This document shows, piece after piece, positions 20,571-28,936 of a stretch of DNA of 39,212 bases (position 1 is its first letter; every line of letters starts with the position of its first letter). Made by a program: the position numbers and the translations under genes. Source of the DNA: Chitinophagales bacterium (lineage in GTDB: Bacteria > Bacteroidota > Bacteroidia > Chitinophagales > S012-47); contig WFPF01000019.1 of the NCBI GenBank assembly GCA_015487695.1, positions 1 through 39,212 on the forward strand, read 5' to 3'. The notes below the pieces were generated by a model. It was given only the letters and a program-made list of their open reading frames with translations. It was not told the DNA's origin and made no database searches.

Positions 20571-23500
20571 ATGCCAAAATCTGCAAGTACCCTGCTTTTA
20601 ATTCTGCTGCTGCTATCTTCCTGTACCGGACGAAAAGAGGAGCCTGAAACAACAGAAAAAAGCGCTGAAAATCAGCTTTTCCTGAGACTCGATCCGGACG
20701 AAACGGGTATTCGTTTTCGAAATGATCTGAAGGAAAATGTGAACACCCGGGAAAATGTGCTTTCCTACCAGTACTTCTTCAACGGGGGCGGAGTGGCCAT
20801 CGGGGATATCAACAATGACGGCCTCGAGGACATCTTTTTTACAGGCAACCAGGTGCCCAACAGGCTTTACCTGAACAGGGGCGACATGAAATTTGAAGAT
20901 ATCAGTGAGAGGGCCGGCATCAAAAAGAAATACTGGTCGACCGGGGTGACCATGGCCGATGTCAATGATGACGGATGGCTCGATATTTATGTTTGCCAGG
21001 CCGGCCCGGCCGGAGATGCCCGGAAACGGGAGAATTTGCTCTATATCAACCAGAAAGACGGCACTTTTCGCGAGATGGCAAAAGAATACGGGGTGAATGA
21101 CGGAAACCGTTCGACCCAGGCATCGTTTTTTGATTATGACAAGGACGGAGACCTGGACCTCTATGTGATGAATGAGTCGAAGTATTTTTTTGTGCCGCTG
21201 AACAAAGTGTTTGACGATTTGAAAGATCCCCGGAAGATGGAAGCCGCAAGTGGCCGCCTCTATCGCAACGAGGGTGATGGCAAATTCAGGGATGTGACCC
21301 GGGAGGCGGGTCTTCTGCGTTATGGCTATGGATTGGGGCTGGTCTGTGCGGATATCAATCTGGACGGATGGGTAGATATTTATGTAGCCAATGACTTCTC
21401 TGTTCCTGATTTCCTTTTTATAAACAACGGAGACGGTAGTTTCAGCGAGATGCAGAAGCAAATGACCAAACAGGTCTCCTGGTTTGGCATGGGTGCAGAT
21501 ATTGCCGACATCAACAATGACGGATATCCGGAGATAGGTGTTGTGGACATGGCCGCAGCAGATCATATACGGAGCAAAACGCTGATGGCTTCGATGAGCA
21601 ACGAGCGATTCCGAACCATGGTCGAATATCTCGGCTATCAGTATCAGTACATGTTCAATTCCCTGCAGCTCAATGAAGGCCCGGTTCCGGGAGACCCCGA
21701 CAGGATGATCTTCAGCAACATTGCATTGCGTGCAGGGGTGGCCAAGACCGACTGGAGCTGGGCGGCTCTTTTTGCTGATTTTGACAACGATGGATGGAAA
21801 GACTATTTTATCAGCAACGGCTATGTGCGCTACTCGCTGGACAATGATTTTCAAAACAAGCTGAAAGAAACTGCGAGAAAATACCGCGGAAGAATACCCC
21901 CCGAGATAAAGGAAAAGCTCTATGAGGAGATGCCGAGCGAAAAGCTCCCCAATATTCTCTATCGCAACAATGGCGACCTTAGCTTTAGCAATATCAGCGA
22001 GCAGGCCGGTCTTGGCGAGCCCACTTTCTCCAATGGTGCAGCCTATGCCGACCTGGATAACGATGGCGATCTGGATCTGGTAATCAACAATATTGATGAC
22101 CATGCGTTTGTCTATGAGAACCGGGCCAGCGGACAGGGAAATCATTTCGTGCAGTTCCTCTTTGAGGGAGGTGGACGAAATGCAAGGAACATGAATGCCC
22201 GCATCGAGCTTTACGGTCCATTGGGAAAGCAAACACTCGAAAACACGGCCAGCCGGGGCTACCAGTCGGCCATGGGCGAGAAACTCCATTTCGGGCTTGG
22301 AAAAGATCCGAAAATTGACAGCTTCCGCGTGATATGGCCTGACGGGTCGATGCTCTCAGTATGGAACCCCGAACCCGACACGGTCTATCGCATCAACGCG
22401 CAGGAAGCACGAAAAGGCGGGGTACGGAAAGAGAAAAAAGACTTTCGGGTGAAGACACTGGATGCCGAAGCGCTGGGGGTAGACTTTGTGCACCACGAAA
22501 ACAAGTTTGATGACTTTGAGCGGGAGATCCTGCTTCCTCACCGTCAGTCGAAACTGGGTCCCTTTCTGAGTGCGGCCGATGTGAATGGAGACGGATTGAC
22601 GGATTTCTTCATAGGCGGTGCAGCAGGTCAGGCGGGTGCCTTATACCTGCAGCTGCGCAACGGCCATTTCAGAGAAATCAGCAACGCACCGTGGAAAGAG
22701 GATCGGGCATCGGAAGATATGCGCTCTGTTTTTTTCGATGCAGATGGTGACAATGACCCCGACTTATACGTGGTAAGCGGAGGCAACGAATTTCCGGAAG
22801 GTGACCCGCGGTATCGCGACCGCCTGTATCTGAATGATGGAAAAGGACACTTTTTGAAAGCAAATAAGGCGCTCCCCGATCTGGCCATCAGCGGGCTGGC
22901 CATTTTGGCCCGGGATATTGATGATGACGGAGATACCGATCTCATTGTAGGAGGCAGAAATATACCCGGCCATTATCCGCGGGCACCCCGCAGCGTTATC
23001 CTTATCAATGATGGGAGGGGCCATTTCCTTGACAAAAGCGATGAAATCGCTCCGGAGCTGAATGGCATCGGGTTGGTCAATGACATCGCGTGGATGGACA
23101 TCGATCAGGATGGTGACCGGGATATCCTGCTCTGCGGTGAGTGGATGCCGATTGTAGCGCTTATAAATGACAAGGGCCACTTCAAAAGGGCAGCTTCAAA
23201 ATATCCTTTTGATGAGTTGAGTGGCTGGTGGTACAGCCTCCTGATTCACGATATCAATGGCGATGGCTTGCCGGATATCCTTGCGGGAAACCTGGGCGAG
23301 AACAACAAATTTCACCCGGAAGCGGACCATCCCCTGCACATTTTTTCTGATGATTTTGATGGCAACGGGAGCAATGATATTGTTTTGAGCAGCAAATACC
23401 GTGGCGAGTTGGTTCCCATCAGGGGGCGGCAGTGCTCATCGGAGCAGATGCCATTTATTAAGAAGAAGTTTCCAAGTTACCGCTCCTTTGCTGAGGCGGA

Positions 23501-23972
23501 TATCGAAGATATATTTGGAAGCGAGAAACTCTCGGAAGCATATCACCGTGTGGCGAAGAACTTCACCTCCCACTATTTTCTGAACAGCGGCAAAGATTCC
23601 TTCACTTCTCGGGTATTTCCTCCGCTGACCCAGCTTGCTCCGGTCAATGCGATGCTGGCCATTGATGTGGATGGTGACGGTATTCGCGATCTGATGATGG
23701 CCGGAAATATGTTTGCCGCGGAAGTGGAAACACCCCGCTATGATGCCGGCAACGGCCTGGTGCTGTTCAGCCACCCCGATGGCCTGAGGGCAGGCATGCC
23801 TTCAGAGACGGGTTTTTATGCGCCCGGTGATGTTAAAGACCTGATTGCCATCCCGCGGGCCGGTGGCGGGGCCGAATATGTCATTGCTGCGGTAAACAAC
23901 GGGGCTCCCCGCATTTATCTGCTGGATGCCGAAAGGGAAAATGAAAAGTTGAGCTACAGGGTGTCTTACTGA
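20571..23972 (+). CDS. CRTAC1-family FG-GAP/VCBS lipoprotein with ASPIC/UnbV domain
   Basis: The 1133-residue protein has a lipoprotein signal ending LLSSC (Cys18), so it is membrane-anchored, probably on the outer membrane. Fourteen calcium-binding-type loops are visible. Seven precede an ASPIC/UnbV-like domain, from DINNDGLED (Asp79) to DLDNDGDLD. Seven follow it, from DVNGDGLTD to DVDGDGIRD. The middle domain has the typical end GEKLHFGLG...FRVIWPDGS. This fits two FG-GAP beta-propellers flanking the ASPIC domain, as in the long CRTAC1 proteins that Bacteroidota often encode beside SusC/SusD systems. No SusC/D pair is here. A ligand- or glycan-binding surface role is inferred; no enzyme site is seen. 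Its stop overlaps the convergent gene's end by 7 bases. Confidence 0.9.
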   Translation: MPKSASTLLLILLLLSSCTGRKEEPETTEKSAENQLFLRLDPDETGIRFRNDLKENVNTRENVLSYQYFFNGGGVAIGDINNDGLEDIFFTGNQVPNRLYLNRGDMKFEDISERAGIKKKYWSTGVTMADVNDDGWLDIYVCQAGPAGDARKRENLLYINQKDGTFREMAKEYGVNDGNRSTQASFFDYDKDGDLDLYVMNESKYFFVPLNKVFDDLKDPRKMEAASGRLYRNEGDGKFRDVTREAGLLRYGYGLGLVCADINLDGWVDIYVANDFSVPDFLFINNGDGSFSEMQKQMTKQVSWFGMGADIADINNDGYPEIGVVDMAAADHIRSKTLMASMSNERFRTMVEYLGYQYQYMFNSLQLNEGPVPGDPDRMIFSNIALRAGVAKTDWSWAALFADFDNDGWKDYFISNGYVRYSLDNDFQNKLKETARKYRGRIPPEIKEKLYEEMPSEKLPNILYRNNGDLSFSNISEQAGLGEPTFSNGAAYADLDNDGDLDLVINNIDDHAFVYENRASGQGNHFVQFLFEGGGRNARNMNARIELYGPLGKQTLENTASRGYQSAMGEKLHFGLGKDPKIDSFRVIWPDGSMLSVWNPEPDTVYRINAQEARKGGVRKEKKDFRVKTLDAEALGVDFVHHENKFDDFEREILLPHRQSKLGPFLSAADVNGDGLTDFFIGGAAGQAGALYLQLRNGHFREISNAPWKEDRASEDMRSVFFDADGDNDPDLYVVSGGNEFPEGDPRYRDRLYLNDGKGHFLKANKALPDLAISGLAILARDIDDDGDTDLIVGGRNIPGHYPRAPRSVILINDGRGHFLDKSDEIAPELNGIGLVNDIAWMDIDQDGDRDILLCGEWMPIVALINDKGHFKRAASKYPFDELSGWWYSLLIHDINGDGLPDILAGNLGENNKFHPEADHPLHIFSDDFDGNGSNDIVLSSKYRGELVPIRGRQCSSEQMPFIKKKFPSYRSFAEADIEDIFGSEKLSEAYHRVAKNFTSHYFLNSGKDSFTSRVFPPLTQLAPVNAMLAIDVDGDGIRDLMMAGNMFAAEVETPRYDAGNGLVLFSHPDGLRAGMPSETGFYAPGDVKDLIAIPRAGGGAEYVIAAVNNGAPRIYLLDAERENEKLSYRVSY

Positions 23973-24640
23973 TCTGCCGTTTCCCCGGCTTTTAGCAAGC
24001 GAAAAATATCGCGGGATTCATATACTTCGATCTTTTCCTTTTGCGGAGGCTGCTTTACGGCTGCGATCAGGGCGCGGGCCAGATCATCTCCGCTCAGTGC
24101 ACGCAGATGGGCGAGGCCGGGCAAGAGGCTTATTCCTTTGGAAATTTGGGCAAAAAGACCTTCCATCCTCCGTTTGTCGGGACGCGGGCCGTGCAGCAGA
24201 CCCGGACGGAAAATGAGAATCCTTTTGAAGGGAAGCCGTTTTACGGCATCCTCAAGTTCTCCTTTCATGCGTGAATAAAAAATCTTCGATGCACTGTTGG
24301 CCATGCCCGCACTGATGAGTACATACGTTTCTACCCCATTGTCTGCGGCAGCCCGGGCACATTCATACTGATACAGATAGTCGACACGATATTGAGCCTC
24401 TTTGCTGCCCGATTTTTTCAGAGTGCTCCCCAGAGCCGAGAAGAGAATATCACCGTGAAGTGCGGATTTCCACTCGTCCATTTTATCAAAATCGATAATC
24501 TTTTCTTTTAAACGAGGGTGACTCACCCTGCCGGATCTCCGGTGAAAGATGCTGACACTTTTGAAATCGGGATCGTTGAGAAGACGAAGAAGCAAAGCAT
24601 GGCCGGTCAAGCCGGTCGGGCCAAGCAGTAGGGCATTCAT
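23966..24640 (-). CDS. NAD(P)-binding Rossmann protein, TIP30/HTATIP2-like
   Basis: The 224-residue protein has LLGPTGLTGHALLLRLL, the glycine-rich nucleotide site of atypical short-chain dehydrogenases. It continues with DILFSALGSTLKKSG and YVLISAGMANSASKIFYSRMKGELE, where Tyr and Lys in the YSRMK motif are the expected catalytic pair. FRPGLLHGPR follows. This order matches the TIP30/oxidoreductase HTATIP2-like group found in many bacteria. The substrate is unknown. Its start overlaps the stop of the upstream RibD-like gene by one base, so translation is coupled. Its 3' end overlaps the CRTAC1 gene by 7 bases on the opposite strand. Confidence 0.85.
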   Translation of the reverse strand: MNALLLGPTGLTGHALLLRLLNDPDFKSVSIFHRRSGRVSHPRLKEKIIDFDKMDEWKSALHGDILFSALGSTLKKSGSKEAQYRVDYLYQYECARAAADNGVETYVLISAGMANSASKIFYSRMKGELEDAVKRLPFKRILIFRPGLLHGPRPDKRRMEGLFAQISKGISLLPGLAHLRALSGDDLARALIAAVKQPPQKEKIEVYESRDIFRLLKAGETADQ

Positions 24641-25164
24641 TATTGCAGCCCCTTGCGATAGGTAATCTGAATCAGGCCGCTGTCATAAGTGTGAACCTGC
24701 TTTACGTCAAACTGCTCTTCATGGGGGCTTTTCCCGAGCAGCGGAATGCCCTGTCCGAGGATGATGGGATGCACCGAGAGTATGATTTCATCAATGAGTC
24801 CGGCATTGTAGAGCAATTCATTGATCTGCGCACCGCCCATCAGCCAGATATTTTTTCCGGGCAGATTTTTCATTTTTTCTACAAACTCGGCAATGTCGTA
24901 GCGAATAAAATTGACATTCTTCCAATCCGAGCTTTCTTTCTTTTTACTGAAAACGTAATAGCTGCGTTTTGGATCGGGGAAGTTTTTATCCAGTTCAAGG
25001 GCTTCTTTGAAGGTGTTATGACCGACCAGGATGCTGTCAATTTGTGTGTAGAAGGACTGGAAGCCATAGTCATTGTTGTCCGAAAACAGCCAATCGATGG
25101 ACCCGTCTTTGCGGGCAATGTAGAAATCAATGCTGGAAGCAGAAAACAAAATAAGTTTGCGCAT
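24640..25164 (-). CDS. Dihydrofolate reductase/RibD C-terminal-like reductase
   Basis: The 174-residue protein matches the small RibD_C/DHFR-fold family (YwjB/YyaP type): MRKLILFSASSIDFYIA with DGSIDWL at the N-terminus, VGHNTFKEAL, then KNIWLMGGAQINELL for NADPH binding and VHPIILGQGIPLLG. These proteins reduce pteridine-like or other substrates with NADPH, but the substrate is not known here. It is not the true folate-pathway FolA, which has a different active-site order. It ends one base into the TIP30-like gene, so the two form a coupled pair. A TATATTTG box lies 17 bases upstream of its start. Confidence 0.87.
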   Translation of the reverse strand: MRKLILFSASSIDFYIARKDGSIDWLFSDNNDYGFQSFYTQIDSILVGHNTFKEALELDKNFPDPKRSYYVFSKKKESSDWKNVNFIRYDIAEFVEKMKNLPGKNIWLMGGAQINELLYNAGLIDEIILSVHPIILGQGIPLLGKSPHEEQFDVKQVHTYDSGLIQITYRKGLQ

Positions 25165-25180
25165 AGCCGTTTCTTTGTAT

Positions 25181-25188
25181 CAAATATA
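25181..25188 (-). promoter_or_regulatory. Candidate -7 box for the RibD-like/TIP30-like pair
   Basis: Minus-strand TATATTTG exactly matches TAnnTTTG, with a leader of about 12 bases. No TTG is present at the expected -33 position. Confidence 0.4.
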
Positions 25189-25257
25189 GTATGGACAGGC
25201 CGGATATGAAAAACTAAGAGTGAATCGGGGCATCGGGAGCCGTGTTTAAGCACGGGA

Positions 25258-26286
25258 TTAATGTGCGGCAGTTCTTACAACGACTTTTCCGGTCGTACGG
25301 CCAAGTTGAAACTGCCGGATGGCTTCATGCATCTCGTGCCATTCGAATACATGGCCCACATGCTGAGCTCCGATATCCAGGTCCATGAGCCCCTGCAGCA
25401 TTTCGCGCATGAGCGCTACGCGGTCATAGAGCCATATGAGATTGAAGCCCATGATCGACTTGTTTTCGGAGGGCAGGCGAAGAGGATCAATGCGGGGTCT
25501 TTTCAGATATTTAATCAGGAGCTTGATTTTATTGGGACGTGCACCGTGTGAAGTAAAGCTTGCAGATCCGTAGGCAATCATCCGGCCCATGGGTGACAGA
25601 CGCTCCCAGCCGGCTTTGAGCACATCCCCACCGATGCATTCCATCACCATGTTCAGCTCGCGCTCGCCCAGCGCCTTATCCAACTGCTCTGCGAAGTTTT
25701 TTCCCCGGACAATAATGCGATCATAAGACTCATCTTCTCTGAGATATTCGACCTTATCGGGCCGCCCGACCGTACCAATGGTATAAGCGCCCATTTTTTT
25801 GGCGATCCGGTTTGCCAGTATGCCCACACCTCCGGCCGCACTGTGTATGAGGATATTCATCCCGGCCTGAATGTTGCCCAGCTTAATGAGTGCATAGTAG
25901 GCTGTCAGGCCCTGCACGGCAAAGGCGGCACCTTCCTCGAAAGACCAGTTTTCGGGAATGGGTTGCACATAGAGGTGATGATGGTTGATGTGGTCGACAT
26001 ATCCGCCAAAACGTGTGGCCCCCATCACCCGCTCACCCACCTTGCGCTCTTTTACATTTTTACCGGTCTTGACAATGACTCCTGAAAATTCGAGGCCCGG
26101 AATGAATGAACCTTCCGGGGTGGCACTGTAAAGGCCCTGCATGGCAAAAATATCAGCAAAATTGAGCCCTACGGCTTTTACTTCTATCTGAACCTCATCG
26201 GCTGCCGGTTCGGGCAGTGCTTCTGATTGCTCCTTTAGGTTGCGGATATTGCCTGCCTTGGGCATGCGGTAAACAGATCTTTTCAT
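25258..26286 (-). CDS. Medium-chain dehydrogenase/quinone oxidoreductase, VAT1-like
   Basis: The 342-residue protein is a zinc-independent NADPH:quinone-oxidoreductase-type MDR. The N-terminal GroES-like domain has VGLNFADIFAMQGLY and PGLEFSGVIVKTG. The cofactor domain has ILIHSAAGGVGILANRIAK, the Ala-Ala-Gly-Gly-Val-Gly NADPH motif. The C-terminal half, with MGFNLIWLY, fits the synaptic vesicle VAT1-like branch rather than crotonyl-CoA reductase. No structural or catalytic zinc cysteines are seen. The substrate may be a quinone or an activated carbonyl; this is not readable. It stands 93 bases upstream of the RibD-like gene and 83 bases after msrA. Confidence 0.9.
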   Translation of the reverse strand: MKRSVYRMPKAGNIRNLKEQSEALPEPAADEVQIEVKAVGLNFADIFAMQGLYSATPEGSFIPGLEFSGVIVKTGKNVKERKVGERVMGATRFGGYVDHINHHHLYVQPIPENWSFEEGAAFAVQGLTAYYALIKLGNIQAGMNILIHSAAGGVGILANRIAKKMGAYTIGTVGRPDKVEYLREDESYDRIIVRGKNFAEQLDKALGERELNMVMECIGGDVLKAGWERLSPMGRMIAYGSASFTSHGARPNKIKLLIKYLKRPRIDPLRLPSENKSIMGFNLIWLYDRVALMREMLQGLMDLDIGAQHVGHVFEWHEMHEAIRQFQLGRTTGKVVVRTAAH

Positions 26287-26369
26287 CGGGTCTTAATTAA
26301 GAAGTGAGTGTTTTTCTTTCCCTCGAAAGATAATTATTTCACCCGATTGAATCCGTTCTCCATCGCTGT

Positions 26370-27035
26370 TTACTTCTTTGGGTCTTTTAAAAGCTCCGGA
26401 AATCGCTTCCTGACCTTTTCTATGCGGGGCCGCGATACTTTTTGGACGTAGGGATTGTCGGGGTGCAGAATTTCGTAATTCTGATGATAATCTTCGGCCG
26501 GCCAGAAGCTCCGGTACGGGCTTAGTTCCGTCACGATTTTCTCGGCAAAGGCCGCTCCCTGCAGTTGCAGGATCTTCTCTTCAGCCGCCTTTCTCTGTTG
26601 TTCGTTGTGATAAAAAATGGCCGATCGGTATTGCGGGCCCACATCCGGTCCCTGACGGTTGAGCTGGGTAGGGTCGTGTGCCACAAAGAAAATATCGAGC
26701 AGGGTTTCGTACGAGATTTCCTGCGGATCGTAGTATATCTGAATGCTCTCGGCATGGCCTGTTTCTCCGCTGCCTACCTGGCGGTATCCCGGGTTGGGTT
26801 CCAGGCCGCCCGAGTAGCCGCTGATTACCGCTTTGATACCTCTTATTTGCTGAAAAGCGCCTTCCATACACCAGAAACAGCCTCCGGCAAAAGTGGCCGT
26901 ATCAACCGCGGCCGGGTCGAAGTGCTCATCCGGAACGCTTATTTGCGATGATTTGCTTTCCTTCGGGCTGTCCGATTGCCCGTTGGCACAGGAAATAAAG
27001 AGTGCCGATAACATGCCTATAAAAAGAATCTTCAT
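26370..27035 (-). CDS. msrA: Peptide-methionine (S)-S-oxide reductase MsrA, lipoprotein form
   Basis: MsrA repairs methionine-S-sulfoxide in oxidised proteins. The catalytic motif GGCFWCMEGAF is present, followed by GYSGG, YRQVGSGETGHAE and HDPTQLNRQGPDVGPQYRSAIFY, the full family core. The 221-residue protein carries a lipoprotein signal MKILFIGMLSALFISC (Cys16) and a short Ser-rich linker, so the enzyme is exported and membrane-tethered. It should serve envelope proteins rather than the cytoplasm. C-terminal cysteines used for recycling in some MsrAs are not visible, so it probably relies on another donor. It lies 110 bases downstream of yaaA on the same strand. Confidence 0.95.
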   Translation of the reverse strand: MKILFIGMLSALFISCANGQSDSPKESKSSQISVPDEHFDPAAVDTATFAGGCFWCMEGAFQQIRGIKAVISGYSGGLEPNPGYRQVGSGETGHAESIQIYYDPQEISYETLLDIFFVAHDPTQLNRQGPDVGPQYRSAIFYHNEQQRKAAEEKILQLQGAAFAEKIVTELSPYRSFWPAEDYHQNYEILHPDNPYVQKVSRPRIEKVRKRFPELLKDPKK

Positions 27036-27145
27036 AATTGCCTGAGTTTGTAGCTATGAACGATACACCGTGCAATTTCGTGTAAAATGGCCAAAAGAGC
27101 GTATCACCGGGACCCCGTTGAAGCTAAAATGTCGGCAGAAAGACC

Positions 27146-27910
27146 TTAGCGTGTGAATACGAAAGTCTTCTCTTCAGACAGGTTTTCGTTGAAGTGGTAT
27201 TGCTCTGTATCGAAGGCTTTGAGGTCTTCGGGCCGGTCAATTTTGTTGCGGACAATAAAGTCTGCCATCAGGCCCCGGGCTTTTTTTGAGTAGATGGCAA
27301 TGGTTTTGTATTGCCCGTCTCTGAATTCCTTGAAATCGATGTCGATGAGGCTCTTCCTGATTTCTTTTCCCGGCAGGGCTTTCAGGTATTCATTTGAGGT
27401 GAGATTGATGATCATCGGAGTTTGATGCCCGCGGATATCCTCGAGAAGGGCATTGCTCAGCTCTTCGCCCCAAAACTTATATAAATCTTTGTGTTTGTCT
27501 ACCGAAAGGCTTGTCTGCATCTCGAGGCGGTAGGGCTGGATGAGGTCGAGTGGACGAAGGATGCCGTACAAGCCCGAAAGAATACGGATGTGATCCTGTG
27601 CAAAGAGCAGTTCTTCGCGCTTGTAGCTATCGACCTGCATATTGGCGTAGACATCCCCTTTGTAGGCAAAGAGAGCCTGGCGGCTATTTTGCGGGGTGGC
27701 TTCTTTCTTGAAATCCCGGATGCGTTGATGGGTCAGGTCAGCAAGTTGCTCACTGATGTCCATCAAATCGGAGAGGCCCGGGCGGTCATAACTGCGCAGG
27801 GTTTCGATGATCTTGCATGCCAGTTCCTCAAAACGGGGGCGGGTGTGCTCTTCCGGCAGTGTGCCGGGGGCAAAATCCATGGTCTTCGTGGGTGCTAAGA
27901 TGGCGATCAT
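27146..27910 (-). CDS. yaaA: Peroxide stress protein YaaA (DUF328/UPF0246)
   Basis: The 254-residue protein matches YaaA in length and motifs: MIAILAPTKTMDF at the N-terminus, LYGILRPLDLIQPYRLEM in the centre, KFWGEELSN, INLTSNEYLKAL, and YSKKARGLMADFIVRN near the end. In E. coli YaaA limits damage from H2O2 by lowering free iron; it binds DNA through a helix-hairpin-helix-like fold. Here it sits just upstream of the exported MsrA, consistent with oxidative-stress defence, though 110 bases separate them. The tRNA-Leu(GAG) gene and a hairpin lie immediately upstream on the same strand. Confidence 0.95.
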   Translation of the reverse strand: MIAILAPTKTMDFAPGTLPEEHTRPRFEELACKIIETLRSYDRPGLSDLMDISEQLADLTHQRIRDFKKEATPQNSRQALFAYKGDVYANMQVDSYKREELLFAQDHIRILSGLYGILRPLDLIQPYRLEMQTSLSVDKHKDLYKFWGEELSNALLEDIRGHQTPMIINLTSNEYLKALPGKEIRKSLIDIDFKEFRDGQYKTIAIYSKKARGLMADFIVRNKIDRPEDLKAFDTEQYHFNENLSEEKTFVFTR

Positions 27911-27973
27911 TTCGGGAGATTAACTGGGGGTGTTGTTGTTGAAATATCTTTAATAATCATAGCTTCAAATGAG

Positions 27974-27996
27974 AAAGCCCCGCAAAGCGAGGCTTT
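27974..27996 (-). terminator. Hairpin after tRNA-Leu(GAG)
   Basis: A 10-bp stem with one G-U pair and a 3-base loop, ending in GGGGCTTT on the minus strand, starts directly at the encoded CCA of the tRNA. The following CTCATTT is a poor U-tract, so it may act as a processing signal or weak terminator. Confidence 0.5.
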
Positions 27997-28082
27997 GGTG
28001 CCCAAGGCGGGACTCGAACCCGCACGTCCTAAAGGACACATGGCCCTCAACCATGCCTGTCTACCAGTTTCAGCACTTGGGC
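27996..28082 (-). tRNA. tRNA-Leu (GAG anticodon)
   Basis: Class II tRNA on the minus strand: acceptor GCCCAAG/CTTGGGC with discriminator A, anticodon stem CATGG/CCATG with loop TTGAGGG (anticodon GAG), a long variable arm with a GTCC/GGAC stem, and a perfect T stem GCGGG/CCCGC. The 3' CCA is encoded at 27996-27998, unlike in the other two tRNAs of this window. Confidence 0.95.
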
Positions 28083-28103
28083 GTACTGATCTTTTTTGCG
28101 GTG

Positions 28104-28134
28104 CAAAAGTAATCAATCTTCTTTGATATGCCAA
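28104..28134 (-). promoter_or_regulatory. Promoter of tRNA-Leu(GAG)
   Basis: Minus strand TTG (28132-28134), 20-base spacer, then TACTTTTG (28104-28111), an exact TAnnTTTG box. The predicted start is about 15-20 bases before the tRNA. Confidence 0.65.
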
Positions 28135-28155
28135 TCAAATGGCAGGGCTTAAAAC

Positions 28156-28190
28156 GAAAAACCCTCCCACCTGTTCACAGGAGAAGGGTT
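28156..28190 (-). terminator. Intrinsic terminator of tRNA-Lys
   Basis: On the minus strand a long stem (AACCCTTCTCCTG against CAGGTGGGAGGGTT, one bulged T, a few G-U pairs) with loop TGAA is followed by TTTTTCGTTTT. It begins 6 bases after the tRNA-Lys gene. Confidence 0.8.
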
Positions 28191-28195
28191 TTTTG

Positions 28196-28268
28196 TGAGT
28201 CAGCAGGGATTCGAACCCTGGACCCACGCCTTAAAAGGGCGTTGCTCTACCAGCTGAGCTACTGACTC
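28196..28268 (-). tRNA. tRNA-Lys (UUU anticodon)
   Basis: Standard class I tRNA on the minus strand: acceptor GAGTCAG/CTGACTC with discriminator A, D arm with AGCTCAGCTGGTAGAGC, anticodon stem ACGCC/GGCGT with loop CTTTTAA (anticodon UUU), and T loop TTCGAAT. CCA is not encoded. Confidence 0.97.
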
Positions 28269-28294
28269 GTTATCCTTTTCGGATAAGACGGCTG

Positions 28295-28325
28295 CAAAGA
28301 TAAGAGGAGTATTCTGAAAAGCCAA
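28295..28325 (-). promoter_or_regulatory. Promoter of tRNA-Lys
   Basis: Minus strand TTG (28323-28325), 20-base spacer, then TATCTTTG (28295-28302), an exact TAnnTTTG box about 27 bases before the tRNA. It has the same architecture as the tRNA-Leu(GAG) promoter. Confidence 0.65.
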
Positions 28326-28342
28326 TAGCTGATTAAAAAATA

Positions 28343-28909
28343 TTATTGCTCCGGCTCACGGATGATAACCCCGTCTGCTATAAAGACAATATTTTCTTCC
28401 GGCTCGGTGATGGCTGCAATCGCTTCCTCACTCTCTCCGGCATCTTCGGCATAATGTTGCAACTCCTCTACGCTGGTCACTTCTTTTTTTGCCACGCCCT
28501 GTATGATCACTTCTTTGCCACTGGCGTCTTTGGGAACAAAAAATCCGTAATCACGGAAGGTGATGCGCATCTCCCGGTCACCGGCCGGCATGGTCATCCA
28601 GCAACCTTTGCGCTGGCAAACGGCTCCGGCTATCCCGATCACTTTTACTTCCACACTGTCTTTGTCGGCCAGCAGGGCCAGCATTTCATCCGCAGTGACG
28701 GCACCCTCCGGAGTAATCTCAGCTCCAAAATTTCCGGTCGAAGGAAGCGCTTCACTTTCTCCCTCATCTTCCATCTCCTGCATACCGGATTCTTCATGAT
28801 TTCCAAGCATCTCTTCTCCTTCGTTTTGGGCTTCGTCTTCGCTTTTCTGTTCATTGTTGCAGGCAATAACGGGCAATAAGGCAATCAATAAAATGGCAAT
28901 TCTTTTCAT
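28343..28909 (-). CDS. DUF4920 lipoprotein
   Basis: The 188-residue protein has a lipoprotein signal ending VIAC (Cys17), then a highly acidic Glu-rich linker of about 40 residues. The folded part (from about residue 62) contains FGAEITPEGAVTADEML and the family motif AVCQRKGCWMTM, with two cysteines that could bind a metal or form a disulfide. These features match DUF4920. The function is unknown; a metal-binding envelope protein is possible. It is the last gene of a three-gene minus-strand operon, 27 bases after the alpha/beta hydrolase. Confidence 0.85.
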   Translation of the reverse strand: MKRIAILLIALLPVIACNNEQKSEDEAQNEGEEMLGNHEESGMQEMEDEGESEALPSTGNFGAEITPEGAVTADEMLALLADKDSVEVKVIGIAGAVCQRKGCWMTMPAGDREMRITFRDYGFFVPKDASGKEVIIQGVAKKEVTSVEELQHYAEDAGESEEAIAAITEPEENIVFIADGVIIREPEQ

Positions 28910-28936
28910 GTTGGTTCTTTTAAATGTGTGTAATAA

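Noticed and set aside
20613-22289. A 558-codon minus-strand frame opposite the CRTAC1 gene
   Set aside because: The repeated Asp/Asn-Gly loops of the real gene keep the antisense frame free of stops. No start signal or motif supports it.
25241-25257. Small hairpin (CCGTG/CACGG) just after the VAT1-like gene
   Set aside because: The stem is only 5 bp and no U-tract follows on the minus strand, so it is not a convincing terminator.
27907-28134. A 75-codon minus-strand frame
   Set aside because: It runs through the tRNA-Leu(GAG) gene and its promoter, so it is not a protein gene.
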